A DNA stretch of 64,000 bases from Paenibacillus mangrovi (GTDB lineage Bacteria; Bacillota; Bacilli; Paenibacillales; Paenibacillaceae), in the NCBI RefSeq assembly GCF_022898935.1, contig NZ_JALIRP010000001.1:62001-126000 (forward strand), read 5' to 3'. A model generated the notes under the pieces. It saw only the letters and a list, made by a program, of their open reading frames with translations, made no database searches and was not told the origin of the DNA. Every line of letters begins with the position of its first letter. The stretch's first letter is position 1. The position numbers were made by a program, and so were the translations under genes. Positions 1 to 9,188 of this stretch are shown here, one piece after another.

Positions 1-129
1 CTCTTAATGGACAAAAAAGAATAGGGGAACCGGTAACACTGCGTTTTACATGCGGGGTTCCGGATCCCTTATATGACTGTCCATCTTTGAAATTGAAAGC
101 ATATTTATGAAAACGAGGAGGACGTAATA

Positions 130-1422
130 ATGAAATTAGAGAAATTCGCACTTCCTACCGAGGGTGACAAAATTGAAATCACAAACGGCAAGCTTCAGGT
201 GCCTAACAACCCGATCATTCCTTTTATCGAAGGTGACGGTACGGGCCGTGATATTTGGAAAGCTTCCAAACGCGTTCTGGATGCTGCAGTGGAAAAAGCT
301 TACGGCGGCTCCAAAAAAATCGCTTGGTATGAAGTGTTTGCCGGCGAGAAAGCCTTCAATACATACGGAGAGTGGCTGCCTAATGACACGCTTGAAGCCA
401 TCCGTGAGTATATCGTAGCGATCAAAGGACCTTTGACTACGCCAATCGGCGGCGGTATTCGTTCCCTGAACGTGGCTCTTCGCCAAGAGCTGGATCTGTA
501 TGTGTGCCTGCGTCCTGTGCGCTACTTCGACGGCGTTCCTTCTCCGGTTAAGCATCCTGAGCTAGTGGATATGGTTATTTTCCGTGAAAATACCGAGGAC
601 ATCTATGCAGGTATCGAATACAAAGAAGGCTCCGAGGAAGTGAAGAAGGTTATCAAATTCCTTCAGGATGAAATGGGCGTTAACAAAATCCGTTTCCCTG
701 AAACTTCCGGTATCGGTATTAAGCCAGTATCCTCTGAGGGCTCCAAGCGTCTGGTTCGCGCTGCTGTTGAGTACGCAATCAAACATGGCCGTAAGAGCGT
801 AACGCTGGTTCACAAAGGCAACATCATGAAATTCACCGAAGGTGCCTTCAAAAACTGGGGCTACGAAGTGGCTGAGCAGGAGTTCGGCGATAAAGTATTC
901 ACTTGGGCACAATATGATGCCATCAAAGAAAAAGACGGTACAGATGCAGCAAACGCCGCTCAAAGCGCTGCTGAAGCTGAAGGTAAAATCATCGTGAAGG
1001 ACGCGATTGCGGACATCGCTCTACAGCAGGTATTGACTCGTCCAACCGACTTTGACGTCATTGCTACACTTAACCTGAATGGTGACTATCTGTCCGATGC
1101 TCTGGCTGCACAAATCGGCGGTATCGGTATCGCTCCGGGAGCCAACATCAACTACGTAACCGGACATGCTATTTTCGAAGCTACCCATGGTACAGCTCCT
1201 AAATATGCCGACAAAGACGTAGTGAACCCTGGTTCCGTTATCTTGTCTGGCGTTATGCTGCTTGAGCACCTGGGATGGCAGGAAGCGGCTGACCTGATCT
1301 ACAAGGGCATGGAAACTTCCATTAACAATAAAACCGTTACCTATGACTTTGCCCGCCTGATGGACGGCGCAACACAAGTGAAATGCTCTGAGTTTGCAGA
1401 CGAAGTCATTAATAACATGTAG
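130..1422 (+). CDS. icd: NADP-dependent isocitrate dehydrogenase
   Basis: TCA-cycle enzyme converting isocitrate to 2-oxoglutarate and CO2 with reduction of NADP, in the cytosol. The 430 residues match the usual bacterial length. Substrate-site residues lie in [12 protein letters not shown] (around 111-122) with a following [12 protein letters not shown]; the [14 protein letters not shown] block and the HGTAPKYAD cofactor region are intact. The ATG has a GAGGAGG site about 8 bases upstream. mdh follows after 15 bases, so the two are very probably one operon; citrate synthase normally precedes them and would lie left of the window. Confidence 0.97.
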   Translation: MKLEKFALPTEGDKIEITNGKLQVPNNPIIPFIEGDGTGRDIWKASKRVLDAAVEKAYGGSKKIAWYEVFAGEKAFNTYGEWLPNDTLEAIREYIVAIKGPLTTPIGGGIRSLNVALRQELDLYVCLRPVRYFDGVPSPVKHPELVDMVIFRENTEDIYAGIEYKEGSEEVKKVIKFLQDEMGVNKIRFPETSGIGIKPVSSEGSKRLVRAAVEYAIKHGRKSVTLVHKGNIMKFTEGAFKNWGYEVAEQEFGDKVFTWAQYDAIKEKDGTDAANAAQSAAEAEGKIIVKDAIADIALQQVLTRPTDFDVIATLNLNGDYLSDALAAQIGGIGIAPGANINYVTGHAIFEATHGTAPKYADKDVVNPGSVILSGVMLLEHLGWQEAADLIYKGMETSINNKTVTYDFARLMDGATQVKCSEFADEVINNM

Positions 1423-1437
1423 AGAAGAGGAATAACA

Positions 1438-2379
1438 ATGACTCTGACTCGTAAAAAAATTACTGTCGTAGGTGCCGGTTTCACAGGTGCGACAACAGCT
1501 TTGATGCTGGCACAAAAAGAACTTGGCAACGTTGTACTGCTTGATATTCCACAGCTTGAGAACCCAACCAAGGGTAAAGCATTGGACATGCTTGAAGCAA
1601 GTCCGGTACAAGGCTTTGACAGCCAAATTACCGGTACTTCGAGCTATGATGATGCTGCCGATTCTGACATCGTCATCATCACAGCCGGTGTAGCACGCAA
1701 ACCAGGCATGAGCCGTGACGATCTTGTGAACACCAATGCAGGAATCGTAAGATCTGTCTGCGAGAATGTAAAAAGAGTCGCTCCGGAGTCCATCGTTATC
1801 GTTCTAAGCAACCCTGCAGATGCTATGACTTATGTAGCTTATAAAACGCTCGGATTTCCTAAAAACCGCGTTATCGGCCAATCCGGCGTTCTCGATACTG
1901 CGCGTTACTGCACATTCATCGCACAAGAACTGAATGTGTCCATTGAAGACGTTCGCGGCTTTGTGCTCGGCGGACATGGTGATGACATGGTTCCCCTCGT
2001 TCGTTATTCGAATGTTGGCGGTATCCCAATCGACACCCTCATCCCAGCTGAGCGCATTCAGGAGATCGTTCAGCGTACCCGCGTAGGCGGCGGTGAAATC
2101 GTCAACCTCCTGGGCAACGGCAGCGCCTACTACGCGCCCGCGGCTTCCCTGGTACAAATGACTGAAGCGATCATCAAAGACAAGAAACGGATCATTCCGG
2201 TTATCGCTCTTCTTGAAGGCGAATATGGATACAGCGATCTATTCCTGGGCGTACCTACAATTCTAGGCGGAGACGGTATCGAGAAAATATTCGAGCTTGA
2301 GCTTACCGCTGACGAAAAAGTGGCTCTGGATCAATCCGCTGACTCCGTGCGCAAAGTCATTTCCGTTGTAAACGGGTAA
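1438..2379 (+). CDS. mdh: malate dehydrogenase, LDH-like type
   Basis: Oxidises malate to oxaloacetate with NAD in the TCA cycle. The 313 residues carry the Rossmann glycine motif [10 protein letters not shown] (residues 12-21), the substrate loop [11 protein letters not shown] whose arginines mark malate rather than lactate specificity, [13 protein letters not shown], and the catalytic histidine in LGGHGDDMV. It is the second gene of the icd-mdh operon and is followed by a hairpin terminator at 2418-2460. Confidence 0.96.
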   Translation: MTLTRKKITVVGAGFTGATTALMLAQKELGNVVLLDIPQLENPTKGKALDMLEASPVQGFDSQITGTSSYDDAADSDIVIITAGVARKPGMSRDDLVNTNAGIVRSVCENVKRVAPESIVIVLSNPADAMTYVAYKTLGFPKNRVIGQSGVLDTARYCTFIAQELNVSIEDVRGFVLGGHGDDMVPLVRYSNVGGIPIDTLIPAERIQEIVQRTRVGGGEIVNLLGNGSAYYAPAASLVQMTEAIIKDKKRIIPVIALLEGEYGYSDLFLGVPTILGGDGIEKIFELELTADEKVALDQSADSVRKVISVVNG

Positions 2380-2417
2380 GAACGTCAAGCCATACAAGCC
2401 ATATCATAGTAAAAAGG

Positions 2418-2460
2418 GAAAACCTCTAAGATTGTTCATATTTAGAGGTTTTCTTTTCTT
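2418..2460 (+). terminator. Rho-independent terminator of icd-mdh
   Basis: The inverted repeat AAAACCTCTAA / TTAGAGGTTTT is followed by a T-rich run and lies about 40 bases after the mdh stop. Confidence 0.85.
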
Positions 2461-2527
2461 TTAATTGGTGTAAAATAATATTTATACATGTAACATAAAT
2501 CATAGAATTCGTGGAGGGATTGTGTTT

Positions 2528-2953
2528 ATGGCAATGGTAATGTTTTTCATACATATTGTGGGCGCTGCGGCCCTGGGCTTCTATCTGATCCTGCCATTCG
2601 TAGTCGGCAAAGTGTCCAAACTCTCTCTGCCAGCCCAAGAAGGTAGTGCGGCAACCATACGCAGTCTTAATATGTACGCTCAGATCGCACTCGTGATTCA
2701 ATTGCTAACTGGTGGATATTTGATGAGCCAAGGAAGTTATTCAGTACCTTGGATGATCGTCATCGTCATCTTGTTCCTAGCTATTGGAGCCATCAGCGGC
2801 ATGATGGGCAAACCGCTCCGTCTTGCGATGGAAGGCATTAAAAACAAGCGCGACATCTCGGTAGAAACGGGTAAAATCCGTACCCTGAGCGCTCTAACTG
2901 CCATTTGTGTGCTTGTGATGCTGTTCTTCATGGTATACAACCACATTATCTAA
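2528..2953 (+). CDS. small integral membrane protein, four predicted helices
   Basis: I do not recognise the family. From the chosen ATG at 2528 the protein has about 141 residues and reads as four hydrophobic segments: near 2-25 (FFIHIVGAAALGFYLI), 47-65, 72-92 and 118-138, with a short basic loop between helices 3 and 4. A GTG at 2522 is also in frame, but the GGAGGG site at 2513-2518 sits three bases from it and nine from the ATG, which favours the ATG. The gene stands alone between two terminators. A helix-bundle membrane protein of unknown function is all that can be claimed. Confidence 0.8.
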   Translation: MAMVMFFIHIVGAAALGFYLILPFVVGKVSKLSLPAQEGSAATIRSLNMYAQIALVIQLLTGGYLMSQGSYSVPWMIVIVILFLAIGAISGMMGKPLRLAMEGIKNKRDISVETGKIRTLSALTAICVLVMLFFMVYNHII

Positions 2954-2981
2954 CTCGAACTTAATTGAACGGATTATAAAG

Positions 2982-3016
2982 CGCCTTTCCCTGTCTTAAG
3001 GGAAGGGCGTTTTTTT
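2982..3016 (+). terminator. Rho-independent terminator
   Basis: An imperfect hairpin of GCGCCTTTCC with GGAAGGGCG, followed by seven T residues, just after the small membrane protein gene. Confidence 0.8.
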
Positions 3017-3113
3017 AATTACCCCAATTTCGGTAGTAACAGTTGACAGAAGAATAAAGGATTTATTTTACGCCATCCTAATATGGGAATGTAACCCTAA
3101 AGGAGAATGAACC

Positions 3114-3983
3114 ATGTCAGGAAATTCACAGAGCAAGCAAACGTTGCCACCGCAGCATCAAAATCGTCAGCCGGGAATTGAGTCGGAGATGAACCCACTA
3201 CCGAAATATGAGCGAAGCGACTATGTGGCTGCAGGCAAACTGAAAGGCAAGAAAGTCATTATCACGGGTGGTGACAGCGGCATAGGGCGTGCCGTCGCAG
3301 TGGCTTTTGCCAAAGAAGGCGCCGATCTTTCGATCATTTACTTGAACGAACATGAAGATGCGAAGGAAACGAAGCGTCAGGTGGAACAGGAAGGCTGTAA
3401 ATGTCTGCTGATTGCCGGGGATATCGGCGATGAGAATTTTTGCAAAAATGCCGTGAACCAGTCTGTACAGGAGCTTGGCGGTCTGGATATTCTGATCAAC
3501 AATGCGGCCGAGCAGCATCCGCAGCAGAAAATCGAGGATATCACTGCAGACCAATTGGAACGCACTTTCCGGACGAATATCTTCGGTATGTTCCATATGA
3601 CCAAAATGGCGATGCCGCATCTGAGGAGCGGAAGCTCGATTGTGAACACGGCTTCAATTACAGCTTATAAAGGCAATCCAACATTAATTGATTATTCGGC
3701 CACCAAAGGAGCAATCGTCAGCTTTACGCGTTCCCTGTCGATGAATGTCGTTGAAAAGGGCATCCGCGTAAATGCCGTGGCGCCGGGGCCAATTTGGACA
3801 CCACTGATCCCATCGAGTTTTGATGCGAAGAAGGTAAGCGAGTTTGGTTCGACACAACCGATGAAGCGTCCAGGACAGCCGGAAGAGCTGGCTCCAGCCT
3901 TTGTATATCTAGCCTCCAATGACTCTTCTTACGTGAGCGGCCAGGTCATCCATGTCAATGGCGGGGAGATCGTAAACGGCTGA
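3114..3983 (+). CDS. SDR-family oxidoreductase (general stress type)
   Basis: NAD(P)-dependent short-chain dehydrogenase/reductase of unknown substrate. The 289 residues carry a proline/glutamine-rich N-terminal extension (about 45 residues), then the cofactor motif ITGGDSGIGRAVA, NNAAEQHP, the catalytic serine in NTASITAY and the YSATKGA Tyr/Lys pair. An extension followed by GGDSGIG is typical of the YhdF/YhxC/GSP39 group of Bacillus, some of which belong to the sigma-B stress regulon; whether this gene does is inference. A clear AAGGAG site precedes the ATG. It is monocistronic, with a hairpin (AAAAGGTTG / CAACCTTTT, 4012-4047) downstream. Confidence 0.92.
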   Translation: MSGNSQSKQTLPPQHQNRQPGIESEMNPLPKYERSDYVAAGKLKGKKVIITGGDSGIGRAVAVAFAKEGADLSIIYLNEHEDAKETKRQVEQEGCKCLLIAGDIGDENFCKNAVNQSVQELGGLDILINNAAEQHPQQKIEDITADQLERTFRTNIFGMFHMTKMAMPHLRSGSSIVNTASITAYKGNPTLIDYSATKGAIVSFTRSLSMNVVEKGIRVNAVAPGPIWTPLIPSSFDAKKVSEFGSTQPMKRPGQPEELAPAFVYLASNDSSYVSGQVIHVNGGEIVNG

Positions 3984-4011
3984 TCAGTGATTAGAGGTAC
4001 CCTGGTTTCAT

Positions 4012-4047
4012 AAAAGGTTGGGCAGATGCGGTTCTGTTCAACCTTTT
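4012..4047 (+). terminator. probable terminator hairpin after the SDR gene
   Basis: Arms AAAAGGTTG and CAACCTTTT surround an 18-base loop, about 30 bases after the stop. The T-run is short, so termination may be partial. Confidence 0.5.
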
Positions 4048-4054
4048 GCTGTTG

Positions 4055-4096
4055 GTTACATATTTTAATCCAGCCTTAACAATTCGCTATTATACT
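4055..4096 (+). promoter_or_regulatory. possible PhoP box and promoter of phoR
   Basis: GTTACA (4055), TTAATC (4065) and TTAACA (4076) are spaced 10-11 bases apart, like a degenerate PhoP binding array. They precede a TATACT -10-like hexamer at 4091-4096. The repeats are weaker than those before the CBS/chemoreceptor and pstB genes. Confidence 0.4.
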
Positions 4097-4199
4097 CTTA
4101 TCTAACCCTTTGAAAGAAATTAATCTTTTCATCTGTGTCTTTTCAAGATAGGATAAGAGAAGAAAAATGAAATGAAAACACGTGAAAAGGAAGACGGCA

Positions 4200-5987
4200 A
4201 TGAGACCCTTTCGTATCAGACTCACTCTGATTTTAATGATCATGATCGGGATTTCTATGTTGGGTGCAGGCATTACGATGGCCCAAGTATTTAAAAAATC
4301 CCATATCTCCGCACTAGAAGACAATATGATCCGGGAAATCAAGATCCTGAGCCAGACCTTTTATTTTCCTCCAGAGAACGGAGAAGACGCGGTAGCTTAT
4401 TATACCCGTGAATCCAAAGAGCTGGCTGCGCTTACCGACTCACGGGTTACTTTTATAAAAAAAGACGGAACGGTCATCGGGGATTCGGAGAGCGATCCGA
4501 TGCATATGGATAACCACAGCAAACGCGAAGAAATTGTGGAAGCGGCTAACAAAGGATACGGTCAAGCGATCCGCCACAGTTCAACCTTAGGGGAGGACAT
4601 GCTGTATGTTGCGGTACCTTTCATTTCCGCCGGTAACTTTGACGGTTATATCCGATTGTCAGTAAGCCTGGCTTCCGTCGATGAGGGCGTACGTAGAGGC
4701 TGGACGCTGATGGTAGGAGGCTTAGCGGTGCTGTTCGTCGTGGCTGCGTTCGTCAGTTACCGAGTAGCGGCTGGGCTGACCTCTCCACTTGAGAAAATAA
4801 CGCGGGTAGCTGGAAGAATCTCCAAGCTGGACTATGATGCCAGAGTCAATATGCACCGGAACGATGAAATCGGGGAACTGGGGAAGGCGATCAACGGCAT
4901 GGCGGACAGTCTGCAAAATCAGCTGCAGACAATCCGGGATAAGGAAGATTTACTCCAAAGCGTACTCGACAATATGACAAGCGGAATTCTCCTAGTAGAT
5001 GCAGAGGGCAGCATTGCCTTGATTAACCCTGCGGCAGAGAGGATGTTTCATGTCAGCAGCGGCCAGATGTACGGACGTTCCATTAGCGAACTTAAACAGT
5101 ATTATGAGCTGACTCGGCTGATAAAGGACGGCATTACGGAGCGGCAGGTCATCCATGAGGAAAGAAGCGTGTACACGCCCGAGGAAACGATCCTTCGTTT
5201 GGACGGAGTGCCTATGTTCGGAGAGGACGATGCGTTTAGAGGCATGTTGTTCCTGCTTCAGGATATCACCGCCATCCGGCGTTTGGAAAATATGCGGAGT
5301 GAATTTGTGGCGAATGTATCTCATGAGCTTAAAACGCCAGTAGCCGCAGTCAAAGGATTTGCAGAGACGCTGCTTGGCGGCGGAGTGAAAGACGAAGAGC
5401 TCGCGAGATCCTTCCTGCAAATCATATACGATGAGAGCGAGCGGTTGAATCGTTTGATCAGTGATATACTGGATTTATCCAAAATTGAATCCAAACGTTC
5501 ACCGATGGATTACGCTCCGATTCATTTGGCTTCGTTTTGCTCATCCATTATGGATACCATCGAAACAGTGGCCAAGAAAAAACGCATCATGCTTCATTCC
5601 AATATTCCAGAAGAGCTGTTTGTGGAAGCAGATGAGGACAAGCTTCGTCAAATTCTGATCAATCTTCTGTCCAATGCCGTAAGCTATACGCAGGATGGCG
5701 GCAAAGTGGAGCTAATCATTCAGGATTGCCAGGATGCCGAGGGGACGGAGAAGGTTCTTATCAAGGTGTCCGATACAGGCATCGGGATACCGAAAAAAGA
5801 TCAGCCGCGAATTTTTGAACGTTTCTACAGGGTCGATAAAGGGCGATCCCGAAGCTCCGGGGGTACCGGTCTTGGACTGTCTATCGTGAAGCATTTGGTA
5901 GATCAGCATCACGGAGAAATCTCTGTAGAAAGTGAACTGGGCATCGGAACCACATTTACGGTTGAACTGCCGATGCTACAGGACTAA
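4200..5987 (+). CDS. phoR: PhoR-type sensor histidine kinase
   Basis: Membrane sensor kinase expected to phosphorylate the PhoP regulator encoded next. The order is an N-terminal membrane helix (LILMIMIGISMLGAGITMA), an extracytoplasmic sensor of about 140 residues, a second helix (LMVGGLAVLFVVAAFVSY), HAMP, a PAS domain (SVLDNMTSGILLVDAEG), HisKA with the phospho-acceptor in NVSHELKTPVAAVKG, and HATPase_c with NLLSNAVSYT, DTGIGIP and GGTGLGLSIVKHL. The ATG at 4200 has an AAAAGGAAG site six bases upstream; the in-frame GTG at 4182 lacks a good site. The position between mdh and polA is where phoPR sits in Bacillus, but here the kinase precedes the regulator and a promoter region separates them. 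Confidence 0.88.
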   Translation: MRPFRIRLTLILMIMIGISMLGAGITMAQVFKKSHISALEDNMIREIKILSQTFYFPPENGEDAVAYYTRESKELAALTDSRVTFIKKDGTVIGDSESDPMHMDNHSKREEIVEAANKGYGQAIRHSSTLGEDMLYVAVPFISAGNFDGYIRLSVSLASVDEGVRRGWTLMVGGLAVLFVVAAFVSYRVAAGLTSPLEKITRVAGRISKLDYDARVNMHRNDEIGELGKAINGMADSLQNQLQTIRDKEDLLQSVLDNMTSGILLVDAEGSIALINPAAERMFHVSSGQMYGRSISELKQYYELTRLIKDGITERQVIHEERSVYTPEETILRLDGVPMFGEDDAFRGMLFLLQDITAIRRLENMRSEFVANVSHELKTPVAAVKGFAETLLGGGVKDEELARSFLQIIYDESERLNRLISDILDLSKIESKRSPMDYAPIHLASFCSSIMDTIETVAKKKRIMLHSNIPEELFVEADEDKLRQILINLLSNAVSYTQDGGKVELIIQDCQDAEGTEKVLIKVSDTGIGIPKKDQPRIFERFYRVDKGRSRSSGGTGLGLSIVKHLVDQHHGEISVESELGIGTTFTVELPMLQD

Positions 5988-6061
5988 GATGAACATGAGG
6001 ATCACAATTATGCTTGAATTGATAATATAATTTTAAAAAAGGTGCGATGATGCTGTTCATA

Positions 6062-6090
6062 TTTACACAGAGTTAACATTTGGGTGTTAC
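6062..6090 (+). promoter_or_regulatory. possible PhoP box before phoP
   Basis: TTTACA at 6062 and TTAACA at 6073 are exactly 11 bases apart, and a looser TGTTAC lies at 6085. This fits autoregulation of phoP by phospho-PhoP, as known in B. subtilis, but only two repeats are good. Confidence 0.5.
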
Positions 6091-6146
6091 GATGGGCTTG
6101 ACAGCATTCGAAACCATTGGTTTTTATGAACGGGGGTATTTAACAA

Positions 6147-6878
6147 ATGAGACAGCGTTTGCTGGTTATTGAAGATGAACCGACATTGGCCAGGTTGCTT
6201 TCTTATAATCTGACACAGGAAGGTTATGAAGTCACCATTGAAGATCACGGAACATCCGGATTCGAGCGTGCGGTACATGAACCTTTCGACTTGATCATAC
6301 TGGATTTGATGCTGCCAGGAATGAATGGATTCGATATTCTTGGCAAACTGAGAGCAAAGGCCATTGCGACACCGGTTATTATTCTGACCGCCAAAAACGC
6401 GGAAGAAGAAGTGGTGCAGGGACTTAAGCTAGGCGCGGATGATTACATCACCAAGCCATTTGGCGTCTCTGAGCTGCTAGCACGCGTTGGTACGGTATTG
6501 CGCCGCGTTTCGGGAACGAAGGAGGAGGTTGTTGCGGAATCCTCGGATTCGGCGATCCGGCTTGGACAGCTGGAGATTTATCCGGATAAATATGAGGTGC
6601 TGCTGGGCAGTACAAGCATCAACCTCAGACCCAAGGAATTCGAAGTGCTGCTGTATCTTGCCCGCAAGCCGGGAGTGGTACTGACCAGGGATGATTTGAT
6701 GAATGCCGTATGGGGCTTTGATTATATCGGAGGTCAGCGGACAGTGGATGTTCATGTCAGCTCTCTCCGTAAAAAGCTCGAGCTTGATCCTGAGTCCGTG
6801 CATATCGACTCCATTCGCGGCGTTGGTTATAAACTCGTTATTAACAAAAAAAGAAGCGTTCATCATCAGGAATCATGA
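6147..6878 (+). CDS. phoP: PhoP-type response regulator (OmpR/PhoB family)
   Basis: DNA-binding regulator of the phosphate-starvation response. The 243 residues hold an N-terminal receiver domain with acidic pocket IEDEP, the phospho-accepting aspartate in LIILDLMLPG (around residue 53) and the conserved lysine in DDYITKPFG, then a winged-helix domain of the OmpR type (LRPKEFEVLLYLARKPG, RTVDVHVSSLRKKLE). The gene lies 159 bases after phoR with its own upstream Pho-box-like repeats. Its stop codon lies inside the stem-loop of the downstream terminator. Assignment to PhoP rests on receiver sequence, locus and the Pho boxes around it. Confidence 0.87.
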   Translation: MRQRLLVIEDEPTLARLLSYNLTQEGYEVTIEDHGTSGFERAVHEPFDLIILDLMLPGMNGFDILGKLRAKAIATPVIILTAKNAEEEVVQGLKLGADDYITKPFGVSELLARVGTVLRRVSGTKEEVVAESSDSAIRLGQLEIYPDKYEVLLGSTSINLRPKEFEVLLYLARKPGVVLTRDDLMNAVWGFDYIGGQRTVDVHVSSLRKKLELDPESVHIDSIRGVGYKLVINKKRSVHHQES

Positions 6879-6896
6879 TGATGAGCGCTTCTTTTC
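6851..6896 (+). terminator. Rho-independent terminator overlapping the 3' end of phoP
   Basis: A long stem, AAGAAGCG..TCATCATCA with TGATGATGAGCGCTTCTT and a short loop, is followed by TTTTCTTT. The phoP TGA (6876-6878) is part of the stem. Confidence 0.85.
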
Positions 6897-6951
6897 TTTA
6901 GATATAAGTACTACCGCAAACGAGAACTGGCTTTTATGAACATTTTCCGAC

Positions 6952-6989
6952 TTTACAATCGGTTTACCTTGGTTTAATCTTCCGTTAAT
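6952..6989 (+). promoter_or_regulatory. PhoP box array before the CBS/chemoreceptor gene
   Basis: Four repeats, TTTACA (6952), TTTACC (6963), TTTAAT (6973) and GTTAAT (6984), start 11, 10 and 11 bases apart on the same strand. This matches the known Bacillus PhoP box (TT(A/T/C)ACA direct repeats with about 5-base spacers). A GATATCCT -10-like stretch follows at about 6998. Confidence 0.75.
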
Positions 6990-7040
6990 CATTTGGTGAT
7001 ATCCTGCGGCTAAAGAGAAGTTCTGAGGGGGAGTTTGGTC

Positions 7041-8228
7041 TTGAGTACACTGCAAATGGAGAAAAGCACGAATAACAATCTTCAAGAGCCTATATCTGAA
7101 AAGAACCAGAACACTGACCCTATGTTAAAGAATACAGCAGTATCAAATGTTCCCTCACCACACGCCAAGAAAATATCTGCCGCTGAGTACAGCCGTAGGG
7201 TACCCGCACTAAATCCAAACGTCACCTGCAGAGAAGCGTTTGGAACGATGAAGGAACAGCCGCATATTCCGTGCATCGTCATTTGTGGTGAGGACTTACG
7301 CCCGGAAGGACTTCTGATGAGGGATGCCCTCTACCGGAAACTGACTGGACGGTTTGCTACGGAATTGTATTTTAACCGTTCCGTCAAGAAGTTTGCCCAA
7401 GAGGAAATTCTGGTTATGGAGATAAGCGAGGATCCGGCTCATATGATCCAGCGTGCTCTGGAAAGGCCGGAGGTTCATTATTACGACTGCGTCATTCTGA
7501 CCGAGCAAGGCAGGCTGGCTGGAGTCTTGACTGTCCAGGATTTGATGAAGATGTCCGGGCTGCTGCAAACCGAGGCAGAGGATCAGAGAAAACATACCAT
7601 TTCAGAAAACTACGGCCATGTGAGAGGGATGGAGCATTCGCTCGGAGAAGTTGCGGAAGCGGCAAGCCTTACGCTTGAGGAGTGCCTTCGCATGAAAGAA
7701 TGGACGACGGTGGGAAGGCTGAAACTGGACGAAGCGGGGCATTCGTATGCCGAAGCCGTAGAGCATATGAACCGGAATCAAAAGCAGGTTGCCCGGCTCA
7801 TCGAGGATGCGGGCAGAATCTCTTCGCTCACCCAGGGTATTGCCGAAATGGCGGATCAAAGCGGCCTGCTTGCAATCAACGCCTCGATCGAAGCCGCGCA
7901 CGCGGGGAGCCATGGTAGAGGGTTCCAGGTTGTAGCGGCTGAAGTGAGATCATTGGCCTCACAGACCAGACGTCTTGCAGCGGATATTTCAGCTCTGCTG
8001 GAGCGGATCAGTCAATTAGCAGCGGAGACAGGTACGATAACGGCTGCGGGGGTACGTCAAATTCAAGCGGGAGCCGAGCAGCTGACCGAAGGAAACCGCA
8101 TGTTTGGCGAGCTGGAGCAGGCTGTAGGATCTGTGGAAAAGACCGGACAATCCGTTCACCAGCTGGCGAGAAATACGGCTAAACAGGCACTCGGCGTAAA
8201 AAAAGAACTGGAACGGACGTTAACCTGA
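7041..8228 (+). CDS. soluble CBS-domain methyl-accepting chemotaxis-like protein
   Basis: Predicted cytosolic signalling protein. Numbering from a TTG at 7035, residues about 50-170 contain two CBS-like units (VTCREAFGTMKEQPHIPCIV and VHYYDCVILTEQGRLAGVL, each followed by a helix), and residues about 200-390 form a coiled-coil MCP signalling domain with the conserved hairpin tip NASIEAAHAG...GRGFQVVAAEVRSLA. No membrane helix or signal peptide is visible. The TTG at 7041 is the better start, nine bases from the GAGGGGG site at 7025-7031. It lies between phoP and pstB behind a four-repeat PhoP box array. CBS pairs usually bind adenosine nucleotides and MCP hairpins contact CheA/CheW; a link between phosphate or energy state and motility is inference. 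Confidence 0.85.
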   Translation: MSTLQMEKSTNNNLQEPISEKNQNTDPMLKNTAVSNVPSPHAKKISAAEYSRRVPALNPNVTCREAFGTMKEQPHIPCIVICGEDLRPEGLLMRDALYRKLTGRFATELYFNRSVKKFAQEEILVMEISEDPAHMIQRALERPEVHYYDCVILTEQGRLAGVLTVQDLMKMSGLLQTEAEDQRKHTISENYGHVRGMEHSLGEVAEAASLTLEECLRMKEWTTVGRLKLDEAGHSYAEAVEHMNRNQKQVARLIEDAGRISSLTQGIAEMADQSGLLAINASIEAAHAGSHGRGFQVVAAEVRSLASQTRRLAADISALLERISQLAAETGTITAAGVRQIQAGAEQLTEGNRMFGELEQAVGSVEKTGQSVHQLARNTAKQALGVKKELERTLT

Positions 8229-8259
8229 AGCTTGCTTTAGGAATACACCAGCTTCACAT

Positions 8260-8339
8260 TTTACACAGAGTTTACAATTGTGGTACACAGCTTTTACATA
8301 AAAGTTATACAATTAATAGAGTCGCAGGTCCAGTAATAC
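8260..8339 (+). promoter_or_regulatory. PhoP box array and promoter of pstB-phoU
   Basis: Five hexamers start at exact 11-base intervals: TTTACA 8260, TTTACA 8271, GGTACA 8282, TTTACA 8293 and GTTATA 8304. A TAATAC -10-like element lies at 8334-8339, the right distance for a PhoP-activated promoter. This is the clearest Pho-box array in the window. Confidence 0.8.
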
Positions 8340-8392
8340 TATGACGAGACAATACAGGATGTCCCATTGATCAAAAGGAGACCTGATTATAA

Positions 8393-9148
8393 ATGGAAAA
8401 TATTATCGAAATCGAAGATTTGAACTTATACTATGACCAGTTCCATGCCTTGAAAAATATAAATCTGGATATTCCGGAAAAGACCGTTACCGCTTTTATT
8501 GGTCCGTCTGGTTGCGGGAAATCCACACTGCTCCGCACGTTGAACCGGATGAACGATATGATTACCGGCACACGCATCGAGGGCTCCGTTAAAATCAGCG
8601 GCAGCGGGATCTACGGTAAGGATGTGTTTGTCGAGGAGCTCCGCAAACGTGTCGGTATGGTGTTTCAGCAGCCTAATCCGTTCCCGAAATCTATCTATGA
8701 CAATATTGCCTATGGTCCACGTCTTCATGGAGTCAAGAATAAAAAGAAGCTGGATGAGATTGTAGAGGAAAGCTTGCGTCAGGCTGCTCTTTGGGAAGAA
8801 GTGAAGGACTATCAGAAGCGTTCAGCGCTCAGCTTGTCCGGTGGACAGCAGCAGCGTCTTTGCATCGCCCGCGCGCTTGCGGTGGAGCCGGATATTCTGC
8901 TGATGGATGAAGCCACATCTGCACTTGATCCGATTTCTACGCTGAAAATCGAAGAGCTGGTGCAGGAGCTGAAGGAAAAATATACGATCGTTATGGTTAC
9001 GCATAACATGCATCAGGCAGCGCGCGTTTCCGGACGTACGGTGTTCTTCTTGAACGGAGAGGTCGTCGAAGCGGACGAGACCAATACGCTGTTCAGTAAT
9101 CCGCGCGATGCCAGAACAGAGGATTATATCTCCGGTCGTTTCGGCTGA
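8393..9148 (+). CDS. pstB: phosphate ABC transporter ATP-binding protein PstB
   Basis: ATPase subunit of the high-affinity phosphate importer. The 251 residues carry Walker [10 protein letters not shown], the Q-loop [15 protein letters not shown], the signature LSGGQQQRL and Walker [14 protein letters not shown]. The sequence is typical PstB ([13 protein letters not shown], ending in EDYISGRFG). phoU follows after 40 bases. The usual upstream partners pstS, pstC and pstA are absent from this window, so the complex must draw its permeases and binding protein from elsewhere. Confidence 0.96.
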   Translation: MENIIEIEDLNLYYDQFHALKNINLDIPEKTVTAFIGPSGCGKSTLLRTLNRMNDMITGTRIEGSVKISGSGIYGKDVFVEELRKRVGMVFQQPNPFPKSIYDNIAYGPRLHGVKNKKKLDEIVEESLRQAALWEEVKDYQKRSALSLSGGQQQRLCIARALAVEPDILLMDEATSALDPISTLKIEELVQELKEKYTIVMVTHNMHQAARVSGRTVFFLNGEVVEADETNTLFSNPRDARTEDYISGRFG

Positions 9149-9188
9149 TATGGAGAAAGAAAACATTGAATAGGGGGAAACATCGGCC

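Noticed and set aside
1..129. Possible terminator or leader structure before icd (GGAACC 26-31 with GGTTCC 56-61).
   Set aside because: The stem is only six bases and has no T-run; probably plain intergenic sequence after an upstream gene.
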